In this document: positions 1-5,334 of the stretch, piece after piece
Numbering within the stretch: the first letter of the stretch is position 1
Layout of the letters: each line of letters begins with the position of its first letter
From: an uncultured Collinsella sp.
GTDB lineage: Bacteria > Actinomycetota > Coriobacteriia > Coriobacteriales > Coriobacteriaceae
NCBI GenBank assembly: GCA_937950415.1
Contig: CALFDL010000255.1
Span: 1-5,334 of the forward strand
Direction of reading: 5' to 3'
DNA: 5,334 bases
Position numbers and translations under genes: made by a program
The notes under the pieces: model-generated
Seen by the model: the letters and a program-made list of their open reading frames with translations, nothing else
Databases searched by the model: none
What the model was told of the DNA's origin: nothing

Positions 1-1077
1 ACCGTCTTCAAGGGAGACTAAGCACCGGAGCAGCCGCTTTGCCAAGCCCTCGGTTGCAGTGAAACTCATGGTATTGCTTTTCGAGGTGACGCCACCGATT
101 GCGGTGTTGTACCAGGTCCTGCCCCCGTTGTCAGAACATTGCCATTGATATGCGGCCGCGTGCTCGGCATCGACCGAAAACGCGGCTTCAATTCCTGCAC
201 TCGTTACGCAGTCATGCGGCTGCGCGGTGATTCCTCCCTTATTCGGCACCAACGCGAGCTTGGCGCTTTGGGTTGCGGTCGTGGTTCCGTCTTGGAAGGT
301 TACAACGCACCTGTAGAGGCGTTTTGCAAGCGAGGCGTTGGCGGTAAACCGCAATGTAGGCCGCTTCGACGCGGCATTGCCGATTCCGGTGTCGTACCAG
401 CTTTCCCCACCATTATCGGAGCATTGCCACTGGAATGAGACGGCGCCTTGAGCTTGCACGGTAAAAGAGACTTCGGAGCTTGTCGCCGCAGTAGTGTCTT
501 GCGGCTGCCCCGGTATTTGGTTGCTGCTCAGTTTTAGATGTGCAGAGCTTGAGGCTGAGCTGGTCCCATCGGGGAAGAATGCCAAGCAGCGGAAGTGGCG
601 CTTTGCCAGGCCCGCGCTTGCAATGAACTCGATCCTCGTCTGCGTTGAAGTCGAGCCTCCGACTCCCGTGTTGTACCAGGATTTACCCTCGTTGTCCGAG
701 CATTGCCACTGGAACGAGGTGGCCCGTTCTGCTCCGATGGCGAAGAACGCTGTTGACCCTGCGGCCGCTGTGCAGTCTTCGGGCTGCGAGCTGATGGCGT
801 AGCGGGCTGCAAGGACCAGGCGTGCGGGCTTGCTTACGAGGGTGCTGCTGTTCGGGAACGAGACTACGCAGCGGTAGAGCCTCTTCGCGAGTTGGGCATT
901 GGATGCAAACCTCAGGGTTTCCTGCCTAGAAGTTTCGCCGCCTATGCCCGTGTTGTACCAACTCGAACCTCCGTTGTCGGAGCATTGCCATTGGAACGAT
1001 GTCGCGCTTTGCGCCGTTACGGTGAATTCGGCTTGGGCTCCGTTGGATACTTCGCAGTCCTTTGGCATGGCTGTTAT
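1..1077 (-). repeat. Four Ig-like protein repeats, last one cut by the window edge
   Basis: Inside the secreted protein a unit of 93-95 residues recurs four times: residues 505-598 (796-1077), 599-691 (517-795), 692-786 (232-516) and 787-863 (1-231, incomplete). Each unit has a P-x-D-C start, then FQWQCSDN or a close variant, SWYNTG or similar, and LAKR followed by an RC pair, as in YRCVV. The central QWQC cysteines are C536, C630, C723 and C818, so the spacing is 94, 93 and 95. The layout fits bacterial Ig-like surface repeats, with the core Trp before a Cys and a YxC-like late strand. Such arrays usually act as stalks or binding modules on the cell surface; that role is inferred. The units also remain recognisably similar at the DNA level. 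More copies may lie beyond the left edge. Confidence 0.85.
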
Positions 1078-2589
1078 GGTGTACGTGGTCTCATAGCTTG
1101 CCGTTAAGTCGTACTTTGCGCTCCATTTGCTGTTTGATTCTTTGGTGACGTTCGAAGTCGCAGCGAGCTCCACTTTGCTGTTATTGGTCTCCCACTCCCT
1201 CAGATTCATCGCATAAGCAACGATCCCATTCTGAATCCCCGAGATGCTCGGCGGGAAGGACTGGTTGTCAGCGTTGATGGAAAAGCTCTCTTCCTTGGCA
1301 TCAAGGTGCTGCTGAATTCGGTCGGCATACTTCTCGGCCCATTCATCGGCCTTGCCATTCCGCACAAAGTAATTGTTGGATAGGTCGGTCGAGCGGTAGG
1401 CGTAGTCGTCCTTTTGGTAATTTGACGTGTGGTCGGAGTGGGCGATTGCCATGAGCTCGTCGGTCAGGCCAAAGTACAGATGGTGCTGGTCTAGGTCTTC
1501 GTACCAGTTGTCGCTGGTGTCGTCCCAGGTTAGGTCCATCTGGCACCATTTGCCGTCGATCTTCACTGCGTTCCAGGTGTGGCCGTTGCCGGTGATGCGG
1601 CCGTTGGCGATGCCCGCTGCGTCAAGGAGCTTGGAGTAGATGCGCTGGTAGCTCTCGCAGGTGCCCTGGTGGCGCGTGAGGCCGCTTTCGGCCGAGCACC
1701 AGTTGAGGCCGTGGTCGTACTCCAGCTGGTCGAGCGTCCAGTCGTGGAGCCACAGCGCCATGTCGTATTCCGAGCCGTTTGTCTGTTGCCTGCACTGGGC
1801 CACGGCGTTGTTGACGATCTGCGTGACGCTTGGGCGGGCGGCGTCGTTTACGGTCACCTCCGCCGTGGTGCGCAGGTGGTAGATCCCCTTGTCGTTTTGG
1901 GGGTCGTTTCTGTCGTTGTCCATAAAGTAGAGGTGGATGCGGTACGTGCCCGATGCCGTGAAGTCGAAGGTAAAGTCGTGGCCCGCGGTGCCCAGGCTGT
2001 AGTAGCTGCCCCATGCCGGGCGCGACGGGTCGTAGACGCTTTCCTGGCTGCCGCCGTCCCAATAGGTGGGCACGTCCATGCGCGCCTTGGCCTGGGACGA
2101 GCCGTTGGTTTGGGTTACGTGGAAGGTCGTCGCGGTGCCCGCGGGGGCGTCGTTCCACGAGACGGTGAAGGTGACGCCGTTTTGGCTTGCCGTGGCGGAG
2201 TGGGCATAGCCGGTTTCTGCTGCAACGGAGATCGCCTCGGGCGTGCCGTTGGTTTGGGCGCGGAGGGATGGGGTGGGGGTGGCGGTTGCGGCGGTAGTGC
2301 TGTCAGCGGTTTCCGTGTTGGTTGCGCTGGTGCCGTCAGCGCTTTCCGTGTTGGCTGAGCTGGCGCCGGTGGATGTTGCGGTGCTGCCATCCGCGGTATC
2401 TGCTGCCGCATTTGCGTTGGTGCCGTCTTCGGTCTTGCCTGTGCCGCTGCTCGTGGCGTCGGCTTGCGCCTGCTGCCCGGCTGTTGCCTGTGGCTGGATG
2501 GCTTCCGCGATGGCTGACATAGGCAACGTCGCGCCGACCATGGACGTGCACGCGATCGCGCAGAGCAGGTAGTAAAGGGGTCGTTTCAT
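1..2589 (-). CDS. Secreted transglutaminase-like protein with Ig-like repeats (3' end outside window)
   Basis: The minus-strand frame stays open for 863 codons, from an ATG at 2589 to the window edge. GAGAGG at 2597-2602 lies 7 nt before the ATG and supports this start. Residues 1-30 are a signal peptide: MKRP, a hydrophobic core, then cleavage likely near AIA/AEA at 26-30. Residues 31-115 are a linker of Ala, Thr, Ser, Gly, Asn and Asp. Residues 137-248 look like a beta-sandwich. Residues 255-365 are transglutaminase-like: C311 in HQGTCESY, H337 in GNGHTWNAV and D352 in MDLTWDD form the expected triad. Residues 366-504 hold a family-typical tail (HLYFGL, NNYFVRNG). Four Ig-like repeats begin at 505. 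The protein is exported; a wall anchor would be off the left edge. The family includes peptidases and cross-linking enzymes, so substrate and reaction (protein cross-linking, deamidation or proteolysis) cannot be told from sequence. GC is about 65% over the catalytic part and about 54% over the repeats. Export and fold are well supported; substrate is unknown. Confidence 0.9.
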   Translation of the reverse strand, partial: MKRPLYYLLCAIACTSMVGATLPMSAIAEAIQPQATAGQQAQADATSSGTGKTEDGTNANAAADTADGSTATSTGASSANTESADGTSATNTETADSTTAATATPTPSLRAQTNGTPEAISVAAETGYAHSATASQNGVTFTVSWNDAPAGTATTFHVTQTNGSSQAKARMDVPTYWDGGSQESVYDPSRPAWGSYYSLGTAGHDFTFDFTASGTYRIHLYFMDNDRNDPQNDKGIYHLRTTAEVTVNDAARPSVTQIVNNAVAQCRQQTNGSEYDMALWLHDWTLDQLEYDHGLNWCSAESGLTRHQGTCESYQRIYSKLLDAAGIANGRITGNGHTWNAVKIDGKWCQMDLTWDDTSDNWYEDLDQHHLYFGLTDELMAIAHSDHTSNYQKDDYAYRSTDLSNNYFVRNGKADEWAEKYADRIQQHLDAKEESFSINADNQSFPPSISGIQNGIVAYAMNLREWETNNSKVELAATSNVTKESNSKWSAKYDLTASYETTYTITAMPKDCEVSNGAQAEFTVTAQSATSFQWQCSDNGGSSWYNTGIGGETSRQETLRFASNAQLAKRLYRCVVSFPNSSTLVSKPARLVLAARYAISSQPEDCTAAAGSTAFFAIGAERATSFQWQCSDNEGKSWYNTGVGGSTSTQTRIEFIASAGLAKRHFRCLAFFPDGTSSASSSAHLKLSSNQIPGQPQDTTAATSSEVSFTVQAQGAVSFQWQCSDNGGESWYDTGIGNAASKRPTLRFTANASLAKRLYRCVVTFQDGTTTATQSAKLALVPNKGGITAQPHDCVTSAGIEAAFSVDAEHAAAYQWQCSDNGGRTWYNTAIGGVTSKSNTMSFTATEGLAKRLLRCLVSLEDG
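2302..2367 (-). repeat. 33-bp tandem duplication in the secreted protein's linker
   Basis: Two adjacent 33-bp units, 2302-2334 and 2335-2367, match at 29 of 33 positions. They encode the 11-residue units GASSANTESAD (residues 75-85) and GTSATNTETAD (86-96) in the low-complexity linker after the signal peptide. The unit length is a multiple of three, so gain or loss of a copy keeps the frame and only changes linker length. Confidence 0.8.
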
Positions 2590-2783
2590 AGCGGAGCCTC
2601 TCGGTGAGCAGCCAATAGGGTCCGAAGGCAGCTCCAGGCCAGCACTCCGCACATATTTTGTTGGGTTTATTTTACGGGAACCCCAGTCAACATCAGCGAG
2701 CTTTCTGGGGAATGTTGGGGAGGGGGAGGGTTGTTGGCTTTCTGTTTCCCCATCTGGCGGCTATGCGGCATGCGTTGGGTTGT
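2590..2783. other. Intergenic leader of the secreted protein gene
   Basis: These 194 bp separate the stop of the upstream minus-strand gene from the start of the secreted protein. Read on the minus strand, TTGACT (2685-2690) and TAAAAT (2669-2674) resemble promoter hexamers, but only 10 nt lie between them, so they do not form a normal pair. A 6-bp inverted repeat, CCCCAG at 2681-2686 and CTGGGG at 2705-2710, has an 18-nt loop and no following T-run. The gap is long enough for the secreted gene to have its own promoter, but none can be assigned with confidence. Confidence 0.4.
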
Positions 2784-3455
2784 CTATGCGTGCCGCGGAA
2801 GCTCCAGCGCGAGTCTGTGTTGTTCCTCCGTGAGGCTCGACACGGGCGTCTTCCAGGAAAAGCCTGTGAGTTGGCTACCCAGATCCAGCTCTGCGTGGCC
2901 ATATTCTTCGATTTTGCATCCAGGGTGCTTGGTATCGGGCCTCAGGCGGCACTCGACCGGGTTCGACCCGATGATTCGATATTCCTGCTGGTAAGCGTAC
3001 TTGGGCGTTTTGATAAGTAGGTTGCAGATCGTGCCTTGGAAAATTTCCTCGATCAGCTTTGGTCCGGGGATGCCATAGGAGATGGCGCCGTGGGCGTATA
3101 CCTCCTCGCCGCCGGTGGTGTGGCTGTCTATAAGGCGCGCGAAGCTGTCGTACCGCACGATGCCGATCCATCCGTCTGCACATCCGAACTCGCGGATCAT
3201 GCGCTTCGGGATTTGGACAGAACCGTCGACGATGTCGTTCTCGCGGACCGTGTACATGCAGTAGATGGGCAGGCGGTAATTGCCGTAGATGCATGCCGGG
3301 AGGACCATGGACGCCTCGAGCGGATCGCCCTGTTCGCCAGGCAGGCCATGATAGTAGCCGGCCGCGTTCATGTAGAGGCGACCGTTGATCAGGTCGTCGA
3401 TGTATGCTTCCTTGGGTGCGAACTTGAGTAGGTATGCGATGTTGTTGTTGGACAT
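2784..3455 (-). CDS. Uncharacterised protein, DUF2971-like in motif layout
   Basis: A complete gene of 223 residues ending in TAG. AAAGGA (AGGA at 3462-3465) lies 6 nt before the ATG, which supports the start. There is no signal peptide or membrane segment, so it should be cytoplasmic. Visible blocks: YLLKF at 8-12, LINGRLYMN at 22-30, YY at 34-35, GDPLEA at 43-48, YCMYT at 65-69, and YAYQQEYRII at 153-162. A start of 'K-F ... L-x-x-G-x-hydrophobic-YMN ... Y ... GD-x-x-E' with a late 'Y-x-Q-x-E-Y/W-R' is how I remember DUF2971-type proteins and a related group of small accessory-genome proteins of unknown function. I am assigning this by motif order from memory, not by alignment. The function of these families is not established, and members are often met near mobile or defence genes. 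It could instead be an unrelated phage-type hypothetical. It probably does not form a tight operon with the secreted gene 194 bp downstream. Confidence 0.8.
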   Translation of the reverse strand: MSNNNIAYLLKFAPKEAYIDDLINGRLYMNAAGYYHGLPGEQGDPLEASMVLPACIYGNYRLPIYCMYTVRENDIVDGSVQIPKRMIREFGCADGWIGIVRYDSFARLIDSHTTGGEEVYAHGAISYGIPGPKLIEEIFQGTICNLLIKTPKYAYQQEYRIIGSNPVECRLRPDTKHPGCKIEEYGHAELDLGSQLTGFSWKTPVSSLTEEQHRLALELPRHA

Positions 3456-3689
3456 GGTGTTTCCTTTCTTGGGTAGTGATGCCCTGGGTCGCTTTGTGTG
3501 TCCGGGTTGCTTGCTACCAAGGTAAGGGCGTCAGGCGGGGCCCTCGTGCAGGAATGGTGCGCGCTTGGCGCTTGCTGGGGTTGTGATCGCCTGCGGAACT
3601 GGGGCACACGCTTGTGGAGCGTTCCGGAAGTTGTCATTGGGCGGGGGAGCATCGGCTGCCGTCATCTTTCAACGAAATCGGGGAGGGGT
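3456..3689. other. GC-rich non-coding stretch upstream of the DUF2971-like gene
   Basis: Apart from the ribosome binding site of the minus-strand gene at 3462-3467, I see no feature here. Short open frames exist on both strands, but none has a recognisable product or a convincing start. A minus-strand promoter for the DUF2971-like gene should lie here, yet no good pair of -35 and -10 hexamers stands out, as expected if promoters in this GC-rich genome are degenerate. Confidence 0.4.
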
Positions 3690-3717
3690 CCGTGATTGAC
3701 GATGCGGTCAATTACGG
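3690..3717. repeat. 11-bp inverted repeat with a 6-nt loop
   Basis: CCGTGATTGAC (3690-3700) and GTCAATTACGG (3707-3717) pair over all 11 positions if one G-U wobble is allowed, with loop GATGCG. There is no T-run on either side, so it is not a typical intrinsic terminator. It overlaps the TAA that closes the possible gene remnant on the minus strand, where it could be a protein-binding dyad or a transcript-end hairpin. Confidence 0.6.
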
Positions 3718-4052
3718 CTGAGGCTGCGTCTTATAGGCGTTGGCGAGGAACTGAAAGAGCAGCCTTGCCTCGTCCGCGTCGAGTGCAAGGAGCTTTATTC
3801 CGCTAATGAAGAGCGGACGATTCCTGTCGATTGGTGTAGCTCCTCGGTCGGTTACGAGGGCGGTCTAAGTTCTTCGCTTCTTTCTCCGAACGCAGGATTG
3901 GCACTCCTTTTGCGTGGCGGCGCGGCGAGCAAAGTGTTTGATATGTCGAAGTACTAAGCCACGGCAATTCAGCTCATGTGGAGTACCCGGGCGATTTCGG
4001 ACCTCAAGCGCCCGGCTGCATCAAACGACCGCATATCGTTCGCTTGATCCAT
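3712..4052 (-). pseudogene. Possible decayed gene with a helix-turn-helix-like start
   Basis: On the minus strand an ATG at 4052 opens 27 codons: MDQANDMRSFDAAGRLR, then SEIARVLHMS, and a TGA at 3969-3971. Reading through gives IAVA, a TAG, and YFDIS. The stretch EIARVLHMS-stop-IAVA-stop-YFDIS has the spacing of a helix-turn-helix (A-x-x-L-x-M-S ... V ... Y). Both stops could arise by one C-to-T change each (CGA to TGA, CAG to TAG). Further along, in another frame, 50 codons without a start codon run from 3864 to a TAA at 3712-3714, including RPLFISGIKLLALDADEARL, which looks like a real protein C-terminus. Together these suggest a regulator-like gene broken by stops and at least one frameshift. 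An AAAGGAA stands about 15 nt before the ATG, too far for a good ribosome site. The evidence is only compositional and by eye; chance is a serious alternative. Confidence 0.25.
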
Positions 4053-4064
4053 GGGCGCGGTCGT
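3987..4064. repeat. Two GC-rich inverted repeats in the intergenic region
   Basis: CCGGGCG (3987-3993) pairs with CGCCCGG (4009-4015) across a 15-nt loop. Ten bases further, ACGACCGC (4025-4032) pairs with GCGGTCGT (4057-4064) across 24 nt. The second repeat encloses the ATG of the possible decayed gene. No T-runs follow. They may be chance in GC-rich DNA, binding sites, or parts of a folded RNA. Confidence 0.45.
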
Positions 4065-4123
4065 CTGTTCCTTTCTTTCCGTGTTGGTTAGCCAAAGTGG
4101 CCAGCATTGGAAAGCCATACGGC

Positions 4124-4157
4124 GAGGGTCGCGCGCCGGTTCCCGGGTGCGACCCTC
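4124..4157. repeat. Strong GC-rich hairpin at the composition break
   Basis: GAGGGTCGC (4124-4132) and GCGACCCTC (4149-4157) are perfect reverse complements of 9 bp, and the 16-nt loop can form a further CCGG/CCGG stem around TTC. On the plus strand the stem is followed by TTGCTT, a poor U-tract, so intrinsic termination is possible but not convincing. No intact plus-strand gene lies before it. Directly to its right the GC content falls sharply, so the hairpin sits at the edge of the AT-rich segment that carries the NTPase gene. Confidence 0.6.
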
Positions 4158-4556
4158 TTGCTTAAACGGCTCAATTCTTAATGATCACTGTGCCCAATTC
4201 TCGGCGACCATTCGGACCACTTGTAAGTGAACGTCAACAATGGAATCTAAATCTTGCGAACTAACCGCTCTGGGTAGGCTGTATTAGTGTCTTGACGATG
4301 CTGGGAATATATAGGTGGTTCGGTTTCAATATGATGTTCATTCATGAATCGGAGATTGATCAGAGACGCTTATTTTGCCATTTGCTATGGAGAAAGCCGG
4401 CATAGCTGTCTGATAAATCTTAAAACAGCCGCTGTTGGTCTCAACGTTGTTCCGCTTTTTTCATGTTTTGCTGGTTGATGCCGATCTTGTTGCGGTGCAT
4501 GCTTCCTATGAAATAATGATGTTTTGCAATACCTTTTCCGGAGGGGGTGCTGGTCA
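4158..4556. other. AT-rich leader upstream of the NTPase gene
   Basis: About 400 bp with no supportable gene. It matches the NTPase gene in composition (roughly 38-47% GC in the 60-bp blocks I counted). It holds small dyads that could be operators: CACTTGTAAGTG at 4218-4229 (5-bp arms), ATTCATGAAT at 4340-4349 (perfect) and AACAGCCGCTGTT at 4424-4436 (6-bp arms). TTGACG (4292-4297) and TATATA (4308-4313) look like promoter parts but are only 10 nt apart. A run of six or seven pyrimidines, mostly T, near 4455-4461 is not preceded by a clear hairpin. The promoter of the NTPase gene is probably here but cannot be placed. Confidence 0.4.
4540..4547 (+). promoter_or_regulatory. Strong ribosome binding site of the NTPase gene
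   Basis: GGAGGGGG ends 9 nt before the ATG at 4557. An in-frame TGA at 4509-4511 rules out a start much further upstream. No ATG or GTG lies between the TGA and 4557 in this frame; the only alternative is a TTG at 4524 with no ribosome site of its own. The start at 4557 is therefore secure. Confidence 0.8.
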
Positions 4557-5334
4557 ATGGACGAGCGTATTTCACGTCTTAATAAGGTTCAACTTGGCAG
4601 TAAGAAACCGTTCGTTGACAAAGAGACCGCTCACTTTGAATGGGAGGATATAGGCCTCCTATCATTGCTTGTTGACGGTCAGCCTCCTTTGGAATACAGG
4701 TGCTATTCGGATGGCAATCGTCAAGAAGAAGAAAACCTTGCAGTTAAAATCGCGAGCAGAATAATGCGAACATATGCTTCAGACTATGATTTAGTTAAGT
4801 TCGAAGCCTCATTTAGCGATGCTATTGATTCTGCCCATGGGCATCTACGAGAAAGACTTTGCGAAATCGAGTTTCAAGTAGTTAAAAATGTCAAAATGCT
4901 GAAAGGTCTTTTAATATATGGCGAGGGCGGTATTGGAAAAACCCGTTTTCTATACGACCTTTGTATTGGTTTAGAAGAAAAAGATCGCCCATTTGTAGCT
5001 TGTTTCAATCAAGGTGCTTTTGCTGAATTGAATAGAATCGGATTGCGTGCCTTCAAAAATCTGGCCCAAGATGGTTGCACGCTCATTATTGACGCATGCA
5101 ATGAGCTCGAAGGGGATGTGTTCGGGTTTGCAGCTGAGTTAATTAGCGAGACTTTGAAGAACGCAAAAAGTAACGTAATAGTTAGCACGCGTTCCGAATC
5201 TCCGACATCTCGTTTTCATGAATTGCAGTCATTGGTTCCAAGCTCAATTGAATTTGAGGGCGTCAATCCCTATCGAGTTTATGACGCCCTCTCTGAATGC
5301 TCTGATGAGCTGATAATTCAATTTCAGGACATGC
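4557..5334 (+). CDS. STAND/NACHT-like P-loop NTPase, N-terminal part (3' end outside window)
   Basis: The frame is open for 259 codons to the right edge. Residues 1-115 are a soluble, charged region with no domain I recognise. Residues 116-122 (GLLIYG) lead into a Walker A loop, GEGGIGKT at 122-129, with K128 and T129 for phosphate and Mg binding. The Walker B strand is TLIIDACNELE at 175-185, with D179 and E183. A strand ending in VIVSTRSE at 207-214 is in the position of the sensor/arginine motif of NACHT and related STAND ATPases. DAxNE instead of DGLDE is a variant I associate with bacterial STAND proteins. STAND proteins usually have a sensor of repeats after the NTPase and an effector at one end; both would be off the right edge here, as no effector is visible before the P-loop. 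Many bacterial STAND NTPases are anti-phage (Avs, NACHT systems), so defence is a reasonable inference, not shown. GC is about 42%, far below the left genes, suggesting recent transfer. A transcriptional regulator of STAND type is the main alternative. Confidence 0.85.
   Translation, partial: MDERISRLNKVQLGSKKPFVDKETAHFEWEDIGLLSLLVDGQPPLEYRCYSDGNRQEEENLAVKIASRIMRTYASDYDLVKFEASFSDAIDSAHGHLRERLCEIEFQVVKNVKMLKGLLIYGEGGIGKTRFLYDLCIGLEEKDRPFVACFNQGAFAELNRIGLRAFKNLAQDGCTLIIDACNELEGDVFGFAAELISETLKNAKSNVIVSTRSESPTSRFHELQSLVPSSIEFEGVNPYRVYDALSECSDELIIQFQDM

Noticed and set aside
1..1077. CRISPR array (regularly spaced repeats)
   Set aside because: The period of about 280 bp is that of protein repeats in an open reading frame, with no short identical repeats and unique spacers.
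1622..2158. Minus-strand open frame of 178 codons
   Set aside because: It overlaps the secreted gene in another frame on the same strand and its Arg/Pro/His-rich product is a frame shadow.
1579..2358. Long plus-strand open frame of 259 codons
   Set aside because: It is antisense to the transglutaminase part of the secreted gene, and its Val/Ala/Gly/Arg-rich product is typical of the opposite strand of GC-rich coding DNA. The minus-strand protein has clear domains and a ribosome site.
2548..2589. Lipoprotein signal (Cys at residues 10 and 14)
   Set aside because: The sequence before C14 is AIA and the hydrophobic core would be only about 10 residues; the core continues to residue 28, which fits an ordinary signal peptide better.
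2681..2710. Terminator between the DUF2971-like gene and the secreted gene
   Set aside because: Only a 6-bp stem with an 18-nt loop and no T-run on the minus strand.
4133..4157. tRNA T-arm-like GGTTC as a possible attachment site
   Set aside because: The flanking bases do not form a 5-bp T-stem and no acceptor, D or anticodon arms are found upstream.
3914..4165. Plus-strand open frame of 83 codons with two CxxC-like cysteines
   Set aside because: No ribosome site, no recognisable domain, and the frame runs through the GC-rich stems; more likely chance.
4435..4653. Plus-strand open frame of 72 codons
   Set aside because: It overlaps the start of the NTPase gene in another frame and has no ribosome site, whereas the NTPase start has a strong one.

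Overview
The window most likely comes from a high-GC, Gram-positive, host-associated bacterium. A gut actinobacterium of the Coriobacteriia (Eggerthella/Slackia type) is my best guess. That rests on the GC-rich codon use of the left part and on the architecture of the secreted protein there; no marker gene fixes the lineage.

Layout: (1) Positions 1-2589, minus strand: the first 863 codons of a large secreted protein whose 3' end lies beyond the left edge. It has a signal peptide, a low-complexity Ala/Thr/Ser linker, a beta-sandwich-like region, a transglutaminase-like domain with an intact Cys-His-Asp triad, and at least four Ig-like repeats of 93-95 residues. (2) Positions 2784-3455, minus strand: a complete 223-residue cytoplasmic protein of unknown function, resembling DUF2971-type proteins in motif layout. 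(3) Positions 3456-4556: about 1.1 kb without a convincing intact gene. Its left part is GC-rich and holds what may be a decayed minus-strand gene (about 3712-4052) and several inverted repeats. Just after a 9-bp GC-rich stem at 4124-4157 the composition falls from about 63% to about 40-47% GC. (4) Positions 4557-5334, plus strand: the first 259 codons of a STAND/NACHT-like P-loop NTPase, cut by the right edge. At about 42% GC it is clearly foreign compared with the secreted gene (about 65% in its N-terminal part).

The secreted protein and the DUF2971-like gene share a strand but are 194 bp apart, and nothing ties their functions together. The NTPase is divergently oriented and looks like the start of a separately acquired module. 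By family analogy (inference) it could be an anti-phage STAND sensor, with its effector or sensor domains beyond the right edge. The AT-rich NTPase and the composition break to its left are the best lead in the window; the Ig-like repeats with an unusual three-cysteine pattern come second.
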